This document shows, in pieces, positions 58,994-64,000 of a stretch of 64,000 bases of DNA (its first letter is position 1; each line of letters begins with the position of its first letter). The translations under genes and the position numbers were made by a program. Origin of the DNA: Rhodospirillaceae bacterium Spongia-Bin9 (GTDB taxonomy: Bacteria; Pseudomonadota; Alphaproteobacteria; Bin65); assembly GCA_900197615.1 (NCBI GenBank), contig FZLR01000003.1, forward strand, positions 1 to 64,000, read 5' to 3'. Under the pieces are notes generated by a model. It was not told where the DNA came from. It was given only the letters and a program-made list of their open reading frames with translations, and made no database searches.

Positions 58994-60061
58994 ATGACTG
59001 CATCGACCGCCGAAGTCGTTCTGCCGAGCCCGGATTTCGACGCCGCGCTCGCCTTCTTCCGGGAAACCCTCGGCTTCCGGCTCGACGCCATCCATCCGGC
59101 CGACGATCCGGCAGTCGCCAGCCTGTCCGGCTACGGGCTGCGCCTGCGGCTGGACCGCGACGCCGAAGGCCCGCCGCCGCAGCTGCGGATTGCGAGCGGC
59201 GAGCCGTCGACGCTGCTGAACGGTGCGCGCGAGGTCACAGCGCCCAACGGCGCAACCGTGACCGTGGTGGACGCCGACCCGCCAATCGACCTGCCGCCGC
59301 TGGACCAGAGGCTGACGATTCTGAAGGCCGACGGCGGCAACGGCGGCTGGGGCGTCGGCCGGGCCGGCATGCTCTATCGCGACCTGATCCCGCAGCGCGA
59401 AGGCGGGCGCTTCATCGCCTCGCATATCCGGATTCCGGACGGCGGACCGGTGCCGGACAATGTCCATTTCCACAAGATCCGCTTCCAGATGATCTACAAT
59501 TACAAGGGCTGGGTCCGGCTGGTCTACGAGGACCAGGGCGAGCCTTTCGTCATGGGGCCGGGGGATTGCGTGCTCCAGCCGCCGGAGATCCGCCACCGGG
59601 TGCTGGAATGCTCGGACGGGCTGGAAGTGGTCGAGATCGGCTGTCCGGCAAACCACATGACCCTGCTCGACCACGACCTGCCCCTGCCGACCGGCCGCCA
59701 CCTGCCGGAGCGGGATTTCGGCGGTCAGCGCTTCGTCCTGCACCGGGCGGAAGAGGCCGGCTGGACGGCCGCGGACATGGCCGGCTTCGAAGCGCGCGAC
59801 CTCGGCATAGCGGATGCGACCGATGGCCTGGCCGAGGTTTCCGTCCTCCGGCAGTCGCTGGAAGGCATCGACATCGCGGCCCGCCATGACGGCGAGTTCC
59901 TGTTCCATTTCGTGCTGGAAGGCCGCATGACGCTCGCCTTAGGCGGCGGGGAAGCGCAGGACCTGGCGGCAGGCGACTGCTTCACGCTGCCGAAGGACCT
60001 GCCCTTCCGGATAAGCGCGGCTTCGGGTCCGCTGGAGCTGCTCCGGGTCCGGCTGCCGTAG
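58994..60061 (+). CDS. VOC-cupin fusion protein
   Basis: Protein of 355 aa from the ATG at 58994 that combines a glyoxalase/VOC-like N-terminal part (VVLPSPDFDAALAFFRETLGF, residues about 8-100) with two cupin-like domains: one near residues 140-220 (VHFHKIRFQMIYNYKGWVRLVYEDQGEPFVMGPGDCVLQPPEIRHRV, with cupin-type histidines) and a C-terminal one near 275-350 (FHFVLEGRMTLALGGGEAQDLAAGDCFTLP). The VOC half lacks an obvious complete metal triad. The reaction is unknown; dioxygenase, isomerase or sugar-modifying roles are typical for cupins. The kynureninase gene lies about 830 bp downstream on the same strand, with mobA on the opposite strand between. Confidence 0.75.
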   Translation: MTASTAEVVLPSPDFDAALAFFRETLGFRLDAIHPADDPAVASLSGYGLRLRLDRDAEGPPPQLRIASGEPSTLLNGAREVTAPNGATVTVVDADPPIDLPPLDQRLTILKADGGNGGWGVGRAGMLYRDLIPQREGGRFIASHIRIPDGGPVPDNVHFHKIRFQMIYNYKGWVRLVYEDQGEPFVMGPGDCVLQPPEIRHRVLECSDGLEVVEIGCPANHMTLLDHDLPLPTGRHLPERDFGGQRFVLHRAEEAGWTAADMAGFEARDLGIADATDGLAEVSVLRQSLEGIDIAARHDGEFLFHFVLEGRMTLALGGGEAQDLAAGDCFTLPKDLPFRISAASGPLELLRVRLP

Positions 60062-60075
60062 GGCGCCAACCCGCC

Positions 60076-60705
60076 TCAGTCGCCAGCCAGCAATTTCTCC
60101 GCCGTCTCAAGATCCTCGGGCCGGTTGGCGTTGAAGAAAGGGTCGGGCGGGCCGGAGTCGAAATCGGCCACGGCCAGGCGGTAGCGCGACGTCCAGCGGT
60201 CCACCTTGCTAATCCCCTCGTCGCGCAAGGCGACTTCGAGGGCGCTGCGCAGGCCGACCGGCCACAGGCCGATCACCGGATGATGCCGCCCGCCCGACGC
60301 GGCACACGCCATGTCGGCTTCCTCGCCCCGGACTCCGGCGTGCAGGCGTGCGGCAAGGTCCGCCGGCAGGAAGGGCGCGTCCGTCGCAACGGTCAGGATC
60401 CAGCGGGCATCGGGCGCGGCGGCGACGGCCCAGGCCATGCCGGTCAACACGCCGGCAAGCGGCCCGAGCGCACCGGGCAGCAGATCGGCCGCAACCGGCA
60501 GGCCGAAACCGGCGAACCGGGCCGGATCGCCGTTGGCGTTCAGGACCAGACGATCGACCTGGGGCCCGACCCGCTCGACGACATGGGCGAGCAACGGCCG
60601 GCCGGCGAGCGGACGCAGGCACTTGTCGCCGCCGCCCATGCGGCGCGCCCGGCCGCCGGCCAGCAGAACGCCGACGGTATCGGGATCGGGGTTTCCGGCT
60701 GACAT
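60076..60705 (-). CDS. mobA: Molybdenum cofactor guanylyltransferase
   Basis: Cytoplasmic nucleotidyltransferase that converts molybdopterin cofactor to the guanine dinucleotide form used by DMSO-reductase-family enzymes. The 209-aa protein has the NTP-binding start VLLAGGRARRMGGGDK (about residues 13-28), VATDAPFLPADLA near 106 with the metal-binding Asp, and FFNANRPEDLETAE near 188. Convergent with the VOC-cupin gene, 14 bp apart. The only molybdoenzyme in this window, at 19561, is of the xanthine dehydrogenase family, which generally uses other forms of the cofactor. Confidence 0.88.
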   Translation of the reverse strand: MSAGNPDPDTVGVLLAGGRARRMGGGDKCLRPLAGRPLLAHVVERVGPQVDRLVLNANGDPARFAGFGLPVAADLLPGALGPLAGVLTGMAWAVAAAPDARWILTVATDAPFLPADLAARLHAGVRGEEADMACAASGGRHHPVIGLWPVGLRSALEVALRDEGISKVDRWTSRYRLAVADFDSGPPDPFFNANRPEDLETAEKLLAGD

Positions 60706-60890
60706 GGACTTCTGCGCTGCGGCCCTGCGATGGTGCGAAGCGCCATTTCTACGGTAAGTGCGACTGGGGTGGAAGGAGGGCGTCCTACGAGGCGGGCGCG
60801 CTCATCTTGCGCGGTTCCGGCGGGCGGACCGCCGCGCTATGCTGCCGGCCTGCCCGAACCCGGGCGAAAGACCGATCCGCGGACAGAGCG

Positions 60891-62132
60891 ATGACGACCC
60901 CGACCCGAGACGACCTGCTGGAGCGCGATTCGAACGATCCGCTGGCGCGGATGCGCGAGCGCTTCGACCTGCCCGACGGCATGATCTATCTCGACGGCAA
61001 CTCGCTCGGCGCCCTGCCTCACATCGCCAAGGACCGCATCCGCCAGCTGATCGAGGACCAGTGGGGCCTCGACCTGATCAAGAGCTGGAACGCCCACGAC
61101 TGGTACCACATGCCGCGGCGCTGCGGCGCCAAGCTCGCCCCCTTCATCGGCGCCCGGCCGTCCGAGGTCGTCTGCGCCGATTCGACCTCTGTCAACCTCT
61201 TCAAGCTGCTGGCGGCGGCACTGGCCGAGCGGCCGGAGCGCACGGTCATCGTTTCGGAAAAGGGCAACTTCCCGACCGACCTCTATATCGCGCAGGGCCT
61301 GACCGGCATGCTGGGCCGCGGCCACGAACTGCGCCTGATCGAAAGCGACGCCGAGCTGGCCGACGCGATCCGGGACGATGTCGCCGTCGTCATGCTGACC
61401 CATATCGATTACCGCAGCGGCCGGATGCACGATATGGCGGCAGTGACCCGGCAGGCCCACGCGGCCGGCGCCCTGGCGCTGTGGGACCTGGCGCACAGCG
61501 CCGGCGCCGTGCCGGTAGACCTCAACGGCGCCGACGCCGACCTCGCCGTTGGCTGCGGCTACAAATATCTCAACGGCGGCCCGGGCGCGCCGGCGTTCCT
61601 CTACATCGCCGAACGGCTGCAGGACAGCATCCGGCCGCCGCTCTCCGGCTGGATGGGCCACGCCGCGCCCTTCGAATTCGACTGGTCCTACGCCCCCGCC
61701 GAGGGCATCGCCCGCAACCTGTGCGGCACGCCGCCGGTGCTCAGCCTCGCCGCGCTCGAAGCCAGCCTCGATACGATGGCCGATCTCGATATGGCCGCGG
61801 TCCGCGCCAAATCGCTGGCGCTGGGCGACCTGTTCATCGAGCTGGTCGAGAGCCGATGCGCCGGGCACGGCTTCGCGCTGGTCTCGCCGCGCGACGACAC
61901 CCGGGGCAGCCAGGTCAGCTTCGCCCATCCGGATGGCTTCCCGATCATGCAGGCGCTGATCGCCGGCCATGTCATCGGCGACTTCCGCATGCCGGATATT
62001 CTGCGCTTCGGCTTCACCCCGCTCTACACCCGCTATGTCGATGTCTGGGATGCGGTGGACGTGCTGGCGCAAATCATGGACAGCGGCAGCTGGGACCGGC
62101 CGCGCTTCCACGCCCGCGGCGCCGTTACCTGA
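60891..62132 (+). CDS. kynU: Kynureninase
   Basis: PLP-dependent hydrolase that splits kynurenine into anthranilate and alanine in tryptophan breakdown. The ATG at 60891 starts a 413-aa protein with YLDGNSLGALP near residue 33, PRRCGAKLAPFIGA near 75, LWDLAHSAGAVPVDLNGADADLAVGCGYKYLNGGPG near 197 (PLP lysine K225) and the C-terminal FGFTPLYTRYVDVWDAV. Tryptophan dioxygenase and kynurenine formamidase genes are not in the window. The upstream open frame is a shadow of mobA. Confidence 0.92.
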   Translation: MTTPTRDDLLERDSNDPLARMRERFDLPDGMIYLDGNSLGALPHIAKDRIRQLIEDQWGLDLIKSWNAHDWYHMPRRCGAKLAPFIGARPSEVVCADSTSVNLFKLLAAALAERPERTVIVSEKGNFPTDLYIAQGLTGMLGRGHELRLIESDAELADAIRDDVAVVMLTHIDYRSGRMHDMAAVTRQAHAAGALALWDLAHSAGAVPVDLNGADADLAVGCGYKYLNGGPGAPAFLYIAERLQDSIRPPLSGWMGHAAPFEFDWSYAPAEGIARNLCGTPPVLSLAALEASLDTMADLDMAAVRAKSLALGDLFIELVESRCAGHGFALVSPRDDTRGSQVSFAHPDGFPIMQALIAGHVIGDFRMPDILRFGFTPLYTRYVDVWDAVDVLAQIMDSGSWDRPRFHARGAVT

Positions 62133-62141
62133 CGGGCCCGG

Positions 62142-62168
62142 ACCGCCCGAACCGCCCGAACCGCCCGG
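62142..62168 (+). repeat. Three tandem 9-bp units after kynU
   Basis: ACCGCCCGA at 62142-62150 and 62151-62159, then ACCGCCCGG at 62160-62168. Intergenic, directly behind the kynureninase stop. A simple GC-rich tandem repeat with no evident role. Confidence 0.6.
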
Positions 62169-62196
62169 ACCGCGAGTAATGCGCCGGGCAGGCGGC

Positions 62197-62225
62197 TTGA
62201 CACTGCTTCGCCGCGCCGTTTGTAT
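62197..62225 (+). promoter_or_regulatory. Probable sigma-70 promoter of the branched-chain transporter genes
   Basis: A consensus -35 TTGACA at 62197-62202 is followed after 17 bp by TTGTAT at 62220-62225. Transcription would begin near 62231, giving a leader of about 115 nt before the permease start. Confidence 0.5.
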
Positions 62226-62230
62226 GCGGC

Positions 62231-62344
62231 TCGGCTGAGAGTGCGGGACCGCCCGGCGGCAGGGACGCCGGGCGCAGTCTTCGTTCGACCGGGCTGTCTG
62301 CGCGAGAGACCGCCCGAATCGGCTGGGAGGGAAACGCCGGGCTT
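62231..62344 (+). promoter_or_regulatory. Structured 5' leader upstream of the permease
   Basis: The leader contains a 7-bp hairpin, CCCGGCG/CGCCGGG at about 62252-62272, and GCGCAG (about 62272-62277) that can pair with CTGCGC near 62297-62302, then GGAGGGAAAC at about 62327-62336 as ribosome-binding site. A CTGAGAG stretch recalls the start of a thiamine-pyrophosphate riboswitch, but the rest of that consensus is missing. No known riboswitch class fits, so regulation by this leader is only a possibility. Confidence 0.3.
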
Positions 62345-63262
62345 ATGGGCCAGTTGATTTTCGAGACGATTCTGAACGGGCTGCAGTTCGGAATTTTCCT
62401 GTTTCTGGTGGCCGGCGGCCTGACCCTCATTCTGGGGATCATGAGCTTCGTCAACCTGGCCCACGGCTCCATGTTCATGATGGGCGCCTATGTGGCGGCC
62501 TGGGTTTTCCAGCAGTCCGACAGTTTCCTGCTCGCCGCCATCGTCGGGCTGCCGGCGATCCTGCTGCTCGGCATTGCGCTCGAATATCTCGCCTTCCGGA
62601 CCCTCTATACGCGCGATCATCTGGACCAGGTGCTGGCCACCTTCGGCTGCATCCTGTTCTTCAACCAGATGGTGCTGGTCGTGTTCGGCGCGGAAAGCCA
62701 GGAATTCAAGCTGCCGGAGTCGATCAATTTCCCGTTCCCGATGCTCGGCTTCACCTATCCCTTCTACCGGCTGATCGTGATTCTGGCGGGGATCCTGGTC
62801 GCGGTCGGCTTGTTCTTTGCCATTACCCGGACCCGGGTCGGCATGCGCATCCGCGCCGGCGCGTCCAACCGGGCCATGGTCGGCGCGCTCGGCGTCAACG
62901 TGATTGCGCTTTATACGATCGTATTCGGCATCGGGGCGGCGCTGGCCGGCTTTGCCGGCATCATGATCGGCCCCATCGAATCGGTCGAAAGCGGCATGGG
63001 CGAGGAAAAGCTCCTCCTCGCCATCGTGGTGATCGTGATCGGCGGCATCGGCTCGGTCCGCGGCGCCTTCATCGCCTCGATCATCGTCGGCCTGGTCGAG
63101 ATCGGCGGCCGGGTTTTCCTGACCGATATCCTGCGCTTCTTCCTGAACGAGGATTTTGCGCAGACTGCGGGGCCGGCGCTCGCCTCGATGATGATCTACA
63201 TCCTCATGGCCGCCATCCTGTTCTCCAAGCCGGAAGGCCTGTTCCCGGCCAGCACCGGCTAG
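62345..63262 (+). CDS. Branched-chain amino acid-type ABC permease (LivH-like)
   Basis: Inner-membrane permease of 305 aa, LivH family, about eight spans. It has the family opening (TILNGLQFGIFLFLVAGGLTLILGIMSFVNLAHGSMFMMGAYVA) and the MRIRAGASNRAMVGALGVNV cytoplasmic loop near residue 175 that contacts the ATPase, then GGIGSVRGAFIASIIVGLVE near 235. Such systems import branched-chain amino acids, amides, urea or aromatic acids. No periplasmic binding-protein gene lies upstream; ATPases are expected beyond the end of the window. LivM follows 21 bp later. Confidence 0.92.
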   Translation: MGQLIFETILNGLQFGIFLFLVAGGLTLILGIMSFVNLAHGSMFMMGAYVAAWVFQQSDSFLLAAIVGLPAILLLGIALEYLAFRTLYTRDHLDQVLATFGCILFFNQMVLVVFGAESQEFKLPESINFPFPMLGFTYPFYRLIVILAGILVAVGLFFAITRTRVGMRIRAGASNRAMVGALGVNVIALYTIVFGIGAALAGFAGIMIGPIESVESGMGEEKLLLAIVVIVIGGIGSVRGAFIASIIVGLVEIGGRVFLTDILRFFLNEDFAQTAGPALASMMIYILMAAILFSKPEGLFPASTG

Positions 63263-63283
63263 GCGGGGCGGGGGCGCGCGACC

Positions 63284-64000
63284 ATGGCCGGACACGGCAA
63301 TTCCAATCTGAACCCGCGGATCAGGTTCTCTTTCGCCGATCCGCGCTTCGTCATCATGGTCCTCGGCCTGGCCGGGCTCGCCGTGCTGCCGATCGTCGCC
63401 GGCGCTGCCGACGACGTGTTCATGATCTCCTTCATGGCCAAGATGATGATCTTCGCCATCGCCGCGGCGAGCCTGGACCTGATCCTGGGCTACGGCGGCA
63501 TGATCAGCTTCGGCCACGCCGCCTATGTCGGCCTCGGCGCCTACGCGGTCGCCGTTTCGGCGCGCTATTTCAGCGACCTGTGCGTCGACGTGGAGGAGGG
63601 CCAGGCCTGCGCCTATGGCTTTCTCGCCAGCGGCTATTTCCAGTTCGCGGCCGCGATCGTCGGCTCGGCGGCGGTCGCCCTGGTGATCGGCGCGATTTCG
63701 CTGCGCACCACCGGCCTCTATTTCATCATGATCACGCTCGCCTTCACCCAGATGCTGTTCTTCCTGGGCATCAGCCTGGAGCCGTTCGGCGGCGACGACG
63801 GCATGACGGTCGACGAGCGCAGCGATTTCGCCTTTTTCACCGTCGGGGACGACCTGATCTACGAGGGCGACGGGGCGAGCCTGTATTATGTCTGCCTGGG
63901 CGCCCTGCTGCTGTCGCTGGTGCTGCTGCGCCGTTTCGTCAATTCGCGCTTCGGCATGGCGATCCGCGGCAGCTATTCCAACCCGGTGCGCATGGCGGCG
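63284..64000 (+). CDS. Branched-chain amino acid-type ABC permease (LivM-like), partial
   Basis: Starts at the ATG at 63284 and stays open to the window end (239 codons seen). The LivM signature SLDLILGYGGMISFGHAAYVGLGAYAVA is at about residues 64-91, and ISLRTTGLYFIMITLAFTQMLFFL lies near 145, followed by the loop GMAIRGSYSNPVRMAA near the end. An acidic insert, DVEEGQACAYG, lies in a periplasmic loop. It pairs with the LivH-like gene 21 bp upstream; the C-terminal part and the ATPase genes lie outside the window. Confidence 0.9.
   Translation, partial: MAGHGNSNLNPRIRFSFADPRFVIMVLGLAGLAVLPIVAGAADDVFMISFMAKMMIFAIAAASLDLILGYGGMISFGHAAYVGLGAYAVAVSARYFSDLCVDVEEGQACAYGFLASGYFQFAAAIVGSAAVALVIGAISLRTTGLYFIMITLAFTQMLFFLGISLEPFGGDDGMTVDERSDFAFFTVGDDLIYEGDGASLYYVCLGALLLSLVLLRRFVNSRFGMAIRGSYSNPVRMAA

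Noticed and set aside
62231-62300. CTGAGA-containing leader as a TPP riboswitch
   Set aside because: The second conserved half (the GAACCTGATC-type segment) is absent and the gene is not a thiamine gene.

Overview
The window is a high-GC chromosomal segment from an alphaproteobacterium, by inference a Rhodospirillales-like lineage, probably marine. The grounds are the 3' half of a dcw cluster in alphaproteobacterial order (murG-murC-murB-ddl-ftsQ-ftsA-ftsZ, then lpxC-bamD-recN-ligA), the parvulin-argJ-mutT operon, an Lrp gene divergent from an ELM1-trxB-LysR operon, and many catabolic and transport genes (TRAP, 5-oxoprolinase, sulfatase, a DddP-like protein). I see no phage module, insertion sequence, CRISPR array, tRNA or rRNA.

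Layout. 1-13.8 kb: a co-directional + strand block for peptidoglycan precursors, divisome, lipid A, outer-membrane assembly and DNA repair, with several start-stop overlaps and one clear terminator after ftsZ. 14-19.5 kb: an MFS exporter, a convergent quinone oxidoreductase, and a complete polar amino-acid ABC importer (ATPase, binding protein, two permeases) with a hairpin between binding protein and permeases. 19.5-23.6 kb, minus strand: an orphan xanthine-dehydrogenase-type molybdenum subunit and a PBP4-type peptidase. 23.8-29.2 kb, plus strand: SDR, cytoplasmic sulfatase, SDR, then TRAP DctQ and DctM without a DctP. 29.2-33.2 kb: a candidate small RNA, LysR regulator, thioredoxin reductase and ELM1 protein on the minus strand, with Lrp divergent.

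33.2-41.7 kb, minus strand: two tandem MltB-type lytic transglycosylases, an SLC13 transporter, an MBL-fold hydrolase, mutT, argJ and a periplasmic parvulin. 41.7-52.6 kb is a mixed block lying between the parvulin operon and secA: a frameshifted terminase-small-subunit-like remnant, a fused 5-oxoprolinase, an acyl-CoA ligase overlapping a DddP-like metalloenzyme, accA, a di-haem peroxidase with a YtkA-like neighbour, a Tat-exported amidohydrolase and a REP-like palindrome. 52.7-64 kb: secA, fatty acid desaturase, DUF2817 carboxypeptidase, a NYN-domain RNase behind a structured RNA, a VOC-cupin fusion, mobA, kynureninase, and the start of a branched-chain amino-acid-type ABC transporter that runs off the end.

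Most unusual points: (1) a roughly 90-nt multi-hairpin RNA closed by a 13-bp stem, ending in a terminator 11 nt before the NYN RNase start; (2) a DddP homologue that keeps all six metal ligands but has Val where DddP has its catalytic Asp, translationally coupled to an acyl-CoA ligase; (3) a sulfatase/SDR/TRAP import-and-degrade module; (4) a candidate small RNA between the TRAP and LysR genes. Start sites were chosen by eye from overlaps, ribosome-binding sites and family start points. Functional statements rest on recalled family motifs; no database search was run.
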